Shown: positions 25,803 to 35,210 of the stretch, one piece after another
Layout of the letters: each line of letters starts with the position of its first letter
How positions within the stretch are numbered: position 1 is the stretch's first letter
Assembly (NCBI RefSeq): GCF_000308435.1
Contig: NZ_BAFR01000166.1
Coordinates: forward strand, 1 to 44,056
Direction: 5' to 3'
Origin: Nocardia araoensis NBRC 100135
GTDB taxonomy: Bacteria; Actinomycetota; Actinomycetes; Mycobacteriales; Mycobacteriaceae
Length of the DNA: 44,056 nt
The notes under the pieces: generated by a model
What the model was told of the DNA's origin: nothing
The model's database searches: none
What the model saw: the letters and a program-made list of their open reading frames with translations, nothing else
Program-made: the position numbers and the translations under genes

Positions 25803-26592
25803 CCGTTCCCAGATTCCGCTGCGGAGCAGGGAAACAACGCGCTCGCGGGATATCCGCGGAGTGAAAAACCGAGGAGTGCCACGATCCGGTGACAACGCCG
25901 TCCATACCGCGTGGAACCTCGGCAAATATTCGGCGTACCAGAGGCGCCACAATAGCCGGACGAACCGGCGCACAGAATCCGGCAATCCGGATGCGCATCG
26001 GTTTCGTTTCCCCAGCCACGAGTGATACATAAAGGTGAACGGTTGCGACGATATGCCGAACGGACGGCGAACTCCAGTGGTCGCCGCACCCTCCGGCCGG
26101 CACGGCGACCACTCGCCAGGGCGAGCCGCACAACCGCAGGTGGAGCCACCACTCCTCGCCGAACGCTTATCGCGTAGCCCGCTGGGGTCGTCACGGATGC
26201 GGGCGGGATAAAGCAAGCACGCCGCACGGCGGCATTTCCCCTGACGACGTAAGAAGTTCAGGAATGGTTCCGTCGGCAATTTTCAGCTTTTCACACCGAC
26301 ACGGCACGCGAGGACGATTCAGCGCAGACGCACTGTTTCCAAATTATATACCTGGAACCGAGACGATCACGGATCGTGAATTATCAGCGATGCAGCCCGC
26401 CGAAAGCTGGGACAATGCCGCGCCAGATTTCACACGGCAAACATCACGAGCTCATCTCGAAACATGTGGGATAGCCACCGCGGCGTCTCCGATTGCGCGA
26501 AATTCCGATCGCGCGGATGCGCACAAGTCGAATGCGAACTGGCGGCCCACCCGCACAGTGCGAACGCCCGCTGCCGGGCCCGCGGTTCGGCC
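25803..26592. other. Long AT-richer spacer between lpqW and typA
   Basis: About 790 bp with no supportable gene, and visibly lower GC from about 26,230 to 26,480 than anywhere else in the window. Open frames are short or of random composition. It includes, on the minus strand, a consensus TATAAT (26343-26348) and GATAAT (26380-26385), with a TCACG-GAT-CGTGA dyad (26367-26379) between them. If the TATAAT is used, lpqW would have a leader of about 560 nt. A non-coding RNA or a decayed gene are both possible. Confidence 0.45.
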
Positions 26593-26628
26593 CGGTATTC
26601 GGCGCCACCATGGTGACGCCGAATACCG
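26593..26628 (-). terminator. Long hairpin terminator of typA
   Basis: A 36-nt palindrome: 12-bp arms (26593-26604 and 26617-26628, CGGTATTCGGCG), one mismatch, then the inner palindrome CACCATGGTG (26606-26615). It begins 15 bases past the typA stop. No U-tract, but the stem is very stable. Confidence 0.65.
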
Positions 26629-26643
26629 TTGCCCAACAAGCGG

Positions 26644-28542
<1,899 letters not shown>

Positions 28543-28759
28543 GCCTGAATCCTCCTGCTGTTCGGTGTTGGAGCCTACGGTGCTCGGTGTCCGGCGTGCA
28601 CGGACCCTCCGTGGTTACGCAGGCTGCCGCCTCCGGGGCCTGACGCACACGCCGGGCTCCCTGCGAACAGGTGGGGAATCGAAACTCACCAGGCATCGCG
28701 GCGAGCTATACCCTACCGGCAGTCCGCTCGGGGCACCGTTTCAGCCTTGGCACTAAGGG

Positions 28760-28765
28760 TATGCT
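28760..28765 (+). promoter_or_regulatory. -10 hexamer TATGCT of a leaderless small gene
   Basis: TATGCT followed by seven bases and the GTG at 28773. An in-frame ATG at 28761 lies inside the hexamer and is therefore unlikely to be the start. Confidence 0.55.
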
Positions 28766-28772
28766 AACCGCC

Positions 28773-28949
28773 GTGGGCAAGGTCAAAGCCAAGAAGGTTT
28801 CGAGCCTGAAACCGAAGAAGAAGTGCTGTCGGAAGAAGACGCGCTGCTTGAAGTGCCCCGTGGTGATCATGCGGATGAAGAAGTGCGAAGCCGCCGGTGT
28901 GACCGGCAAGGATCTGAAGAAGGCACTCAAGCAGGCGCGTGCAGCCTGA
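28773..28949 (+). CDS. Small Lys/Cys-rich basic protein
   Basis: A 58-residue protein, VGKVKAKKVSSLKPKKK at the N-terminus, then CC and CLKC (CCRKKTRCLKCP) and a second basic helix KDLKKALKQARAA. Four clustered cysteines plus a fifth further on suggest zinc binding, and the charge suggests nucleic-acid or ribosome contact. Similar small GKVK..CC..C..CP proteins occur in related actinobacteria, to my recollection, without known function. The leaderless GTG is set by TATGCT seven bases upstream. It sits divergent from typA and 51 bp before phhB in the same direction, so a ribosome-linked role is possible but not shown. Confidence 0.75.
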   Translation: MGKVKAKKVSSLKPKKKCCRKKTRCLKCPVVIMRMKKCEAAGVTGKDLKKALKQARAA

Positions 28950-29000
28950 CCCCGCCGCCACCCTTTCCGGGGCGGCCCGAGGCGAGTAGTAAGGAGTGTT

Positions 29001-29300
29001 ATGGCGCAGCAGGCACTGCTCTCCGATACCGAAATCGCCGAAGCTCTCACCGATTTGCCGGAGTGGTCCAGATCAGGGGACAACCTGACCCGCACCGTCG
29101 AGGCGGCCACCTTCCCCGCGGGCATCGAACTCGTGCGCCGCGTCGCCGAGGTCGCGGAGGAGGCGAACCATCATCCCGACATCGATATTCGCTGGCGCAA
29201 GGTCACTTTCAGCTTGTCCACGCACTCCGCAGGCGGGCTCACCGCGCTGGACGTCGCGCTGGCACACGAAATAGACCGCTTGGCAGTGAAGTCCGGGTAA
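29001..29300 (+). CDS. phhB: Pterin-4a-carbinolamine dehydratase
   Basis: A 99-residue PCD/DCoH protein that dehydrates 4a-hydroxy-tetrahydropterins formed by pterin-dependent hydroxylases. The signature EEANHHPDIDIRWRKVTFSLSTHSAGGLT contains the conserved HHPD pair and the downstream catalytic His in the TH motif; DVALAHEIDRLA forms the last helix. ATG at 29001 has AAGGAG five bases upstream. In M. tuberculosis the orthologue (Rv1159A) also lies beside pimE. The pterin hydroxylase it would serve is not in the window. The stop is seven bases from that of the convergent pimE. Confidence 0.93.
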   Translation: MAQQALLSDTEIAEALTDLPEWSRSGDNLTRTVEAATFPAGIELVRRVAEVAEEANHHPDIDIRWRKVTFSLSTHSAGGLTALDVALAHEIDRLAVKSG

Positions 29301-29307
29301 GCCGGAC

Positions 29308-30618
29308 CTAGCCGGCGCGCGCGGAGCCCTCGGTGGTCACGCGGGCGTTCTCGTCCGAGTCGGATCGCGCGTACCGAGTTCCGAAGCGGATCACCCAGAG
29401 GTAGAACACCACGACGCCGAGCACGTCGACGGCGCCGAGCCAGGCCAGCACGCCGGGGCGCGAGATGGTCCAGATCGAGTCCTGGAAGAACGACAGCACC
29501 CACGGCACGCCGACGAGCATGGTCACCAGCCAGTACCCGGCGATGATCCGCGCGCCGGGTGCACGGCGCAGCGGCCCGTACACCAGCCAGAGCACGGTCG
29601 GCAGCAGCCACACCCAGTGATGCGACCACGAGATGGGCGAGATCATCAGACCGAACAGCTGCACCACGATCAGCGTGCCGAGCCGGTCGTCGGAGTCGAG
29701 CGCGCGCCAAGCCAGGAACGCCAGCACCGCGACCACGAGCACGGCCGCGATCCACCACGGGCCGGACTCCACGTCGTACCCGAGGATCCGGCTCAGTGTT
29801 CCGCGCAGCGACTGGTTCCACACCGACCCCACCGGGCCGATCCGGTCGGCGTCTCCGAGCAGTGTGCCGAAATACCGGCGCGCCTCCACGGGGGCGATCA
29901 GGAAGCTCAGCCCTACCGTCGCGCCGAAGACCACGGCCGACCATGCCACCGTCGCCCAGCGCTTGCGCGCGACGAAATACAGACCGGTGATCGCGGGTGT
30001 GAGTTTGATACCCGCGACTATCCCGACCAGTCCGCCGGAGAGCCACCATCGGGAGCTGCGTACCGCGAGCATCCCACCGAGCACCAGGAAGACATTGACC
30101 TGGCCATAGTCCATCGTGGTTCGCACCGGCTCCAGCCAGAGCCCGAGCGCGGTCCAGCCGACGGTGGCGGTCCGCCACTGCGGCGTCCGCAGCCGTTGCG
30201 CCCCGAACAACAGCTCGAGACTGATGTGCACCACCGCGTACAGCGCCGCGGCAATGGCCAGCAACCAAGCTACCGCGACCAGGGTGAACGGCAGATAGTG
30301 CAGCGGGAAGAAGACCAATGCCGCGAAAGGCGGATAGGTGAACGGCAACGGGAAGTCCGGCGTCTTCTCCGCGTAGGTGAAGTCATAGAGCTGATCGGTC
30401 AGCAGCGCGGCCGACCCGCCGACGTAGACGTGTAGGTCGACCAGGTTCATCCCGTTCGGGGACAGCAGCATCCACAGCAGCCGGGCCAGCACGGACAGGC
30501 CCAGCACCAGCACGGCCCATCGGAGATGACGATTCAAATCGCTGGCTTTCGGCTCGAGTGCGGTGCGTCGGTGGGGCGCGCCCGAACTTCGATGTTGTGG
30601 CGACAGCGCGGACGGCAC
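29308..30618 (-). CDS. pimE: Polyprenol-phosphate-mannose alpha-1,2-mannosyltransferase PimE
   Basis: PimE adds an alpha-1,2-mannose from polyprenyl-phosphate-mannose to tetra-acylated PIM4, opening the polar PIM branch on the periplasmic face. The 436-residue protein is a GT87 (DUF2029) GT-C enzyme with about ten to twelve spans. The first loop after span 1 holds the catalytic-type Asp in NLVDLHVYVGG (D61). LEPVRTTMDYGQVNVFLVL, GGLVGIVAGIKLTPA, NQSLRGTL and PISWSHHWVWLLP are family blocks. GTG at 30618 follows TAATCT by five bases. Together with lpqW this links the window to PIM/LAM assembly. Confidence 0.92.
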   Translation of the reverse strand: MPSALSPQHRSSGAPHRRTALEPKASDLNRHLRWAVLVLGLSVLARLLWMLLSPNGMNLVDLHVYVGGSAALLTDQLYDFTYAEKTPDFPLPFTYPPFAALVFFPLHYLPFTLVAVAWLLAIAAALYAVVHISLELLFGAQRLRTPQWRTATVGWTALGLWLEPVRTTMDYGQVNVFLVLGGMLAVRSSRWWLSGGLVGIVAGIKLTPAITGLYFVARKRWATVAWSAVVFGATVGLSFLIAPVEARRYFGTLLGDADRIGPVGSVWNQSLRGTLSRILGYDVESGPWWIAAVLVVAVLAFLAWRALDSDDRLGTLIVVQLFGLMISPISWSHHWVWLLPTVLWLVYGPLRRAPGARIIAGYWLVTMLVGVPWVLSFFQDSIWTISRPGVLAWLGAVDVLGVVVFYLWVIRFGTRYARSDSDENARVTTEGSARAG

Positions 30619-30623
30619 CGATT

Positions 30624-30629
30624 AGATTA
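30624..30629 (-). promoter_or_regulatory. -10 hexamer TAATCT of pimE
   Basis: TANNNT hexamer five bases before the GTG at 30618, so the pimE mRNA is probably leaderless. The rest of the 240-bp spacer to 30858 shows no gene. Confidence 0.4.
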
Positions 30630-30858
30630 ACCGCAGCGTGAATCCGGTCGGTTCCACCCTCGAACCACCGATAACATTTGCATCAACTTTCACACCAGTA
30701 ACATCAGGGCGCGGTATCTTCTGCTAACACTGATCGTCCACGGCACCCTTCGGACCCCGTGGCTGTACACATAGCCGCAATGTCCCTAGAGTGACCCCCG
30801 AAACGATGGCTTTTAGCAATCGAACCCTGATGTACCCGAGGTAAGGACGGCCAGACCA

Positions 30859-31659
30859 GTGCTTCGCACCCGAGGATCGCGGATCGCATTGTCCGCACTC
30901 GTCATCGCGGCGAGTGCCACGCTCGCCGCGCCGACGACAGCAATCGCGGCCCCCGCGACCGCCCCCGCGGCGACTACGAACAGCGTTCCCATGGTTCCCG
31001 AAGGTGTTCCGGTGGACGCGCTGGCCGCGCTCGCCCCAGCAATCGTCGGCGCCATCGCGGGCCCCGCGGATATCGCGAGCCCAGCGGGCGTCGCGGGTCC
31101 GCAGTCGGCCATCCTCGATCAGGCGCGCAGGCTGCTGGCAACCTTGAATCTTCCGCCGCAGATCAAGTCCACGCTGGAGCGGATCATCACCTTCCTCGAC
31201 GGCAGCGGCGGCGGAGGCCCCGAGGTCCCGCAGGACGGACCGGTGATCGCGCAGTTCCTGTACCCGAGCATCGGCAAGGGCTGCATCGGCCCGTCCGCCG
31301 ACTCGGTGGGCACCGCCCTGGCCGTGCCCGGGCCCGCCACGCTGCCCCCGCCCGGCCCGGCGGCGGGTCAGACCGGGTTCGTCTTCACCGCGCTCGGCAC
31401 CAAGGGACCGACGCCCGTGCAGAACCCGCCGATGACGGTGCAGTGGCTGAACCTCGACACCCGCCAGTCCGGCGTCCTGCCGCTGACCGACGAGGCCAAG
31501 ATCAACCCGGACGGCCCCGCCACGCTGTCCGCGATCGCCGACACGGGCAACGGCCGCGTCGTCGCGGTCGTCTCCGGCTCGCTGACCACCAAGTCCGGTG
31601 ACGAGGAGGCGCGGACCTGCTCGTTCCTGCCGACGCTCGGATTCTTCACCGTAGGCTGA
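30859..31659 (+). CDS. Secreted Ala/Pro-rich protein (Rv1157c-like)
   Basis: A 266-residue exported protein: residues 1-31 form a signal peptide (RIALSALVIAASATLAAPTTAIAA, cleavage after AIA). A low-complexity Ala/Pro/Val stretch follows, then a helical segment (SAILDQARRLLATLNLPPQIKSTLERIITFLD), a GSGGGG linker and a beta-rich C-terminal domain with two Cys that could form a disulphide (KGCIGPS and RTCSFLP). Composition and position beside pimE fit M. tuberculosis Rv1157c, whose role is unknown. The GTG at 30859 has a purine-rich AAGGACGG about eight bases upstream. A very strong hairpin follows. Confidence 0.85.
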   Translation: MLRTRGSRIALSALVIAASATLAAPTTAIAAPATAPAATTNSVPMVPEGVPVDALAALAPAIVGAIAGPADIASPAGVAGPQSAILDQARRLLATLNLPPQIKSTLERIITFLDGSGGGGPEVPQDGPVIAQFLYPSIGKGCIGPSADSVGTALAVPGPATLPPPGPAAGQTGFVFTALGTKGPTPVQNPPMTVQWLNLDTRQSGVLPLTDEAKINPDGPATLSAIADTGNGRVVAVVSGSLTTKSGDEEARTCSFLPTLGFFTVG

Positions 31660-31668
31660 GCTTCCGGT

Positions 31669-31703
31669 CGAGGGCGGCGACTCCATCGGAGTCGCCGCCC
31701 TCG
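31669..31703 (+). terminator. Strong hairpin terminator
   Basis: Perfect 16-bp stem (31669-31684 with 31688-31703) and a 3-nt loop, starting nine bases after the Rv1157c-like stop. It isolates that gene from the next one. Confidence 0.75.
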
Positions 31704-31783
31704 GTCGTTACGGGGACTCCTACTCGCGACGGGATCCGCCACGCCGCTACACGAGGCGGCCGGACTGTGGTAGACCGCTATCT

Positions 31784-32161
31784 ATGGCGACCACCGATTA
31801 CTCGAAATCCACGGACTGTTCGAGACGGCCGGGTCATTCGATCCGGAGCAGGCGCTCGCACCGTTCCATCCTGTCGATCCGCTCCGAGGGGTCGATCCTG
31901 TCGATCGGCTCGGCCTATTCGATCCTGTCCATCGGCAGCGTCGGCTCGGTGCTGTCGATCGGATCCGTCGGGTCGTTCGGGTCGGCGATCTCGTCGTTCT
32001 CGTTCACCAGCCTCGGCTCCGCGTTCTCCGGTCTGTCCCGGTGGTCGCTGTTCTCCTGGCTGGGCGACCACGAGGCCCCGGATGGCCGCCCTTCACTGCG
32101 GGTCGTCCCGGACGACGAGCCCGATCTGCGCGTCACCCCGATCAGCCACTGTCAGACGTAG
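31784..32161 (+). CDS. Ser-x-x triplet-repeat protein of unknown function
   Basis: A 125-residue protein whose residues 19-93 are 25 consecutive triplets beginning with serine, without a break. Within this the clearest units are nonapeptides: SILSIRSEG, SILSIGSAY, SILSIGSVG and SVLSIGSVG. The first three triplets are basic (SIRSRRSHR), the last ones aromatic (SRWSLFSWL), and an acidic tail with DDEPD follows. There is no classical signal peptide. Strict three-residue periodicity fits a polyproline-II-like rod or a small solenoid with serines on one face; either is inference. The region is encoded by imperfect 27-bp tandem repeats. The ATG at 31784 has no clear Shine-Dalgarno. Confidence 0.7.
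   Translation: MATTDYSKSTDCSRRPGHSIRSRRSHRSILSIRSEGSILSIGSAYSILSIGSVGSVLSIGSVGSFGSAISSFSFTSLGSAFSGLSRWSLFSWLGDHEAPDGRPSLRVVPDDEPDLRVTPISHCQT
31838..32062 (+). repeat. Imperfect tandem repeats encoding Ser-x-x triplets
   Basis: About 225 bp with 9-bp and 27-bp periodicity, built around TCGATCCTGTCGATCGGC-like units. The repeat is seen best at 31868-31975 and decays toward both ends. The third-position wobble changes while serine is kept, so it is under coding constraint. Confidence 0.7.
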
Positions 32162-32167
32162 TTTTTC

Positions 32168-32184
32168 CAGCGCCTACGGCGCTG
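32168..32184. terminator. Short hairpin between convergent genes
   Basis: CAGCGCC-TAC-GGCGCTG, a perfect 7-bp stem between the triplet-repeat gene (stop 32161) and the DUF1906 gene (stop 32221). A T5 run precedes it on the plus strand instead of following it, so the terminator call is tentative. Confidence 0.4.
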
Positions 32185-32220
32185 CGTGTTCGCGAGCCGG
32201 GCACGTTATGCGGCGGGTCT

Positions 32221-32934
32221 TCACCACTGCCCGTATTCGGGGGTGAGCACATTGTTCACATCGATCCCCACCCCGTCGATGGATTGCTTGTCGATCTCGA
32301 ACTGGTGGAGGTTCGCGGCGGGGTGGACGAAGCCCTTGGGCGTGCCCCAGTTGTGCTGCCAGTACCACGAACCCAAGTTCGCGGCGCGGGCCAGCTCGAT
32401 GGTCGGGGTGTTCGCGTAGACGCCGGTGTTCTCCGCGCCGAGCACGGCCTGCCAGCCGAGGAGGTATGGCGCGATCATGGTGGCGAAGTCGACCGCGGAG
32501 GGATTGTCGTCGATGGACGCGTAGATCGGCACGTTGTCCGGACCACCGGCGGCGCGGTGCAACGCGAGCCCGCGCTCGGCATGCCGCTTGCCCGCCTCCA
32601 GCCCGCCGCGCCAGTCCGCGGTCGGCCCCTTGCCGAACTGGTAGCACGAGACGATCTGCAAACCCGCGGCTTTGAGGTCGTCGACTTCCGCGGATCGCAG
32701 CGGTTTACCCGCCATCCACTCGGCGCCGGGCCTGCGATCGGACACATAGCGGATCACGCCGATATGTCCGGCGTCGCGGATCGCCGTGGCGGAGGGAACG
32801 CCGCCGGCGTAATCGATGAGAGTGCCGAGCGTGGATCGCGCGGAGGCGGGAGCTGCCGCGGCGGTCGCCCCGACCACCGCCGCCGCGGCCGCGTAGGCGA
32901 ACAGATCACGCCGGGATACCGAATTGGAACGCAT
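32221..32934 (-). CDS. Tat-exported DUF1906 glycoside-hydrolase-like protein (Rv2525c type)
   Basis: A 237-residue protein with a twin-arginine signal: VSRRDLF followed by a hydrophobic Ala-rich core and a cleavage site near ASA. The mature part is DUF1906 throughout, as in M. tuberculosis Rv2525c: LGTLIDYAGGVPSATAIRDA, GVIRYVSDRRPGAEW, SCYQFGKGPTADWRGG, IYASIDDNPSA, WYWQHNWGTPKGFVHP and the final DVNNVLTPEYGQW. The fold is a TIM barrel related to GH25 lysozymes; the acidic residues (IDY, SIDD, DVN) line the pocket, but enzymatic activity has not been shown in Rv2525c to my knowledge. ATG at 32934 has AGGAG seven bases upstream. A cell-envelope role is likely. Confidence 0.92.
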   Translation of the reverse strand: MRSNSVSRRDLFAYAAAAAVVGATAAAAPASARSTLGTLIDYAGGVPSATAIRDAGHIGVIRYVSDRRPGAEWMAGKPLRSAEVDDLKAAGLQIVSCYQFGKGPTADWRGGLEAGKRHAERGLALHRAAGGPDNVPIYASIDDNPSAVDFATMIAPYLLGWQAVLGAENTGVYANTPTIELARAANLGSWYWQHNWGTPKGFVHPAANLHQFEIDKQSIDGVGIDVNNVLTPEYGQW

Positions 32935-33114
32935 CGTCGACTCCTTCGCGCAACCCCGAGATGGATGGCAGCGTGCCCGGCGCACCTTCCCCAAACCTCG
33001 CCGCGCGCCGGGAGCCTCGAACGTGAACTCATTTCACCATATTCACACTGGAACCGCTAGACCCAGGAGAATCACGTTTCACATTCGCCACATGCGCTCA
33101 GCGCCGCGACCGGT

Positions 33115-34242
33115 TCACACGATGCCGTCGATGCGCGCTGCGACGTCGATGGTGCGCATGGCGGGATCCGCCAGTTCTTTCCGGATCACCGCCGCCACCT
33201 GCGCAACGACCTGCTTCTTTATCCCGGCGAGCGCACCGAGGGCGGCCGCGCGGGCACCGTGCGCGGTGAACACCATCCGGATGTCGGCCGGGTCGGGCGG
33301 CGGCACGTCGATCACCACGCACAAGGGGTCGGCAGCGCGGGCGGTGAGCACCAACGGCACTTCGACGTCGGCGCGGTAGCGATTGGCTTTCAGCACGTCG
33401 ACCGTGATGTCCAGACTCACCGGCAGCGTCATGTCGAACGCGACCTGGTCCGCCTCCCGGTCCGCCAGCCGCGGCATCCGCACCTTTCCCTGGACGGTCA
33501 CGACGGCGCTGGCGCGCGGCCCGGTCCGCAGCGGCCCGACTTCGATCACCCTGCCCGCCAGCCGTTCGACTACGTCGCACACCCGTTCGCGCGTCACGAT
33601 GCGGGAAAAGAAGCGATGCCCGAACTCGTCATAGCCGATCCAGTCGAACGCGCGCTTGCTCCGATGCGCCGAAGGCTTGCCCGCGACCATGGCCTCGACG
33701 TCGAAAACCAGCCCCCGGCGGGTCTGCGGGTCGGCCAGCATGGCGTTCACCCGGGAGGCGGCCTCCCGCTGCACCACGCCCGCGATCGGATCGAGCAACC
33801 ATTCCCAAGCCGACTCCACCGCTTGGGCGCGCAGGACGAAGCTGATGTCCCGTTGGGTGACCGGCGGGATGTCGATGATGATGAGCACGGGCTCGGCGGT
33901 GCGGGCGTGCAGGGTCAGATCGACCTCCACCCTGGCCTCCAGTCGCAGCTTCCGGCCGCCGAGCAGCACCTTCAACGTGAGCGACACCGGGACGGTCACC
34001 TCGAAGGTCACCTTCGGGCCGCTGCGCAGGACGCGCGGTGTGCCGACCTTCCCCTCGGCGACGAAACCGGCGAGTCCGGCCGGGCCGATCGACACCGGGC
34101 CGATGGTCATGCCGCGGCCCGTCATACCGGAGATGGCGGACTCGATACGAGCGGCGTTGACGGCGTGCGTGACGAAACGCTCGCCGAACTCGGCGTAGTC
34201 GATCCAGCCGGGCGCACTACCCGGTTCGTCGGTCGGATGCAT
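33115..34242 (-). CDS. Internally duplicated protein of unknown function
   Basis: A 375-residue protein made of two homologous halves. Half 1 (about 13-190) begins WIDYAEFGERFVTHAVNAARI, half 2 (about 200-375) begins WIGYDEFGHRFFSRIVTRERV. In each, a GPxxxGP segment, a GKVxxPRxxR strand, a VPVSLxxxV strand, an IDIPP/IDVPP motif after an Asp-rich turn, and a final amphipathic helix with an ADPxxR motif recur in order. No signal peptide, membrane span or catalytic motif is visible. The alternation of strands and one long helix could suit a lipid-binding cup, but that is a guess. The ATG at 34242 is preferred because the family-like part begins close after it. Confidence 0.75.
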   Translation of the reverse strand: MHPTDEPGSAPGWIDYAEFGERFVTHAVNAARIESAISGMTGRGMTIGPVSIGPAGLAGFVAEGKVGTPRVLRSGPKVTFEVTVPVSLTLKVLLGGRKLRLEARVEVDLTLHARTAEPVLIIIDIPPVTQRDISFVLRAQAVESAWEWLLDPIAGVVQREAASRVNAMLADPQTRRGLVFDVEAMVAGKPSAHRSKRAFDWIGYDEFGHRFFSRIVTRERVCDVVERLAGRVIEVGPLRTGPRASAVVTVQGKVRMPRLADREADQVAFDMTLPVSLDITVDVLKANRYRADVEVPLVLTARAADPLCVVIDVPPPDPADIRMVFTAHGARAAALGALAGIKKQVVAQVAAVIRKELADPAMRTIDVAARIDGIV

Positions 34243-34335
34243 CGCTAGTTCCGCAACCCTCACCTCTCGATGGACACCCGACACGGTACGCGACCGATCT
34301 TGTCCCACCTCGGAACGCACTGCCCGGCCCGAGAT

Positions 34336-34371
34336 CCCCGTCCTGCCGATGAGGGGGAAGCAGGGCGGGGA
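34336..34371 (-). terminator. Imperfect hairpin downstream of the CHAP gene
   Basis: Arms CCCCGTCCTGC (34336-34346) and GCAGGGCGGGG (34360-34370), paired with one mismatch, about 100 bases after the CHAP stop. The remaining 34243-34472 spacer holds no recognisable gene. Confidence 0.4.
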
Positions 34372-34472
34372 CCGGTGGCGGCGCTGCCGGGCACCGCCGT
34401 CTCCATGGTAGGGCTATCCGGCACGCCGTTTCACCCGCATATCGGTCGAATCCCGCACGATGGAAGTGATCT

Positions 34473-35075
34473 TCACAATCGCCCGAAACCGACCACTCCC
34501 GTTATGTCGTCCAGCACGAACCGGTGAATGCGAACCTCGCCGTACTCGTTGCCGCCGATCGTGGTCACCTGGCCGCCGTCGGCCCGCAGGACGATGTTGG
34601 TGTGCTGCCCGAACGGACTGGACTCCCGGTACAGCAGCACGTCTCCGGTCCGCGGACGATAGCCCGAGCCGATCGGGACGAACCGGCCGACGCGCTCGTA
34701 GTACTCCTGCAAGGTATAGACGCCCGGAATCCGCCAGGAGCCGGAATTCGGGTTGGCCAGCGGCACACCGGCCGCGCGCAGCACCCAGCTGACGAAATCC
34801 GCGCACCACGCCTCCTCCACACCTTCCGCGTATTTCGTGCCCACGCCCGGATCAGCGAACTCACGCTCGGCGACGGCGACGATTCCGGCCTGGGCCGCAT
34901 CGAGTGCGGAACGGTCCAGCGTGGGGAACTCGGTGAGCCGCTCGCCCGCGATCGCCCCGTGGTCCGCTCGGTCCTGCCACCAGAGGCCACCGGCGATCCC
35001 GGCGGCGGCCACACCGAGCAGCACCAATGCGAGCGCGATCCACCGCCCCGATCGCGATCCCGGCTGTCGTGTCAT
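34473..35075 (-). CDS. Membrane-anchored CHAP-domain protein
   Basis: A 200-residue protein: a short basic cytosolic tail, one hydrophobic span (WIALALVLLGVAAAGIAGGLWW, residues about 12-33) and an extracytoplasmic domain. The C-terminal 120 residues have the CHAP amidase/endopeptidase layout: the nucleophile in EEAWCADFVSWVLRAAGVP, a YYERVGRFVP segment, PRTGDVLLY and the catalytic His in FGQHTNIVL, then GGNEYGEVRIHRF. CHAP enzymes cut peptidoglycan peptides or amides. ATG at 35075 has GGGGAG immediately upstream; longer frames lack a ribosome site. Its substrate bond is not predictable. Confidence 0.88.
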   Translation of the reverse strand: MTRQPGSRSGRWIALALVLLGVAAAGIAGGLWWQDRADHGAIAGERLTEFPTLDRSALDAAQAGIVAVAEREFADPGVGTKYAEGVEEAWCADFVSWVLRAAGVPLANPNSGSWRIPGVYTLQEYYERVGRFVPIGSGYRPRTGDVLLYRESSPFGQHTNIVLRADGGQVTTIGGNEYGEVRIHRFVLDDITGVVGFGRL

Positions 35076-35210
35076 CGCTCCCCCGCTTCGTTCGTGTGAT
35101 GCTGTTGTCGACTCTATGGAATTCGACGCGCGAGCACGCCGAACGGTTCCCTGTGCCGTGCGACCGGTTTCGGCGACCGAGCGCGGGGGCAACCCGGTGG
35201 AGCCGAAATC

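Noticed and set aside
25786..26133. 115-codon minus-strand frame upstream of lpqW
   Set aside because: It crosses the lpqW promoter and palindrome, has no ribosome site and has a composition unlike the neighbouring genes.
26053..26211. 52-codon plus-strand frame in the lpqW-typA spacer
   Set aside because: No Shine-Dalgarno or leaderless -10 and a random Arg/Pro/Ser composition; unlike the 52-codon gene at 21282 it has no coupling to a neighbour.
31838..32062. Possible CRISPR-like or other non-coding repeat array
   Set aside because: The repeats are contiguous with no spacers and vary mainly at wobble positions while keeping serine in one frame, so they are coding repeats.
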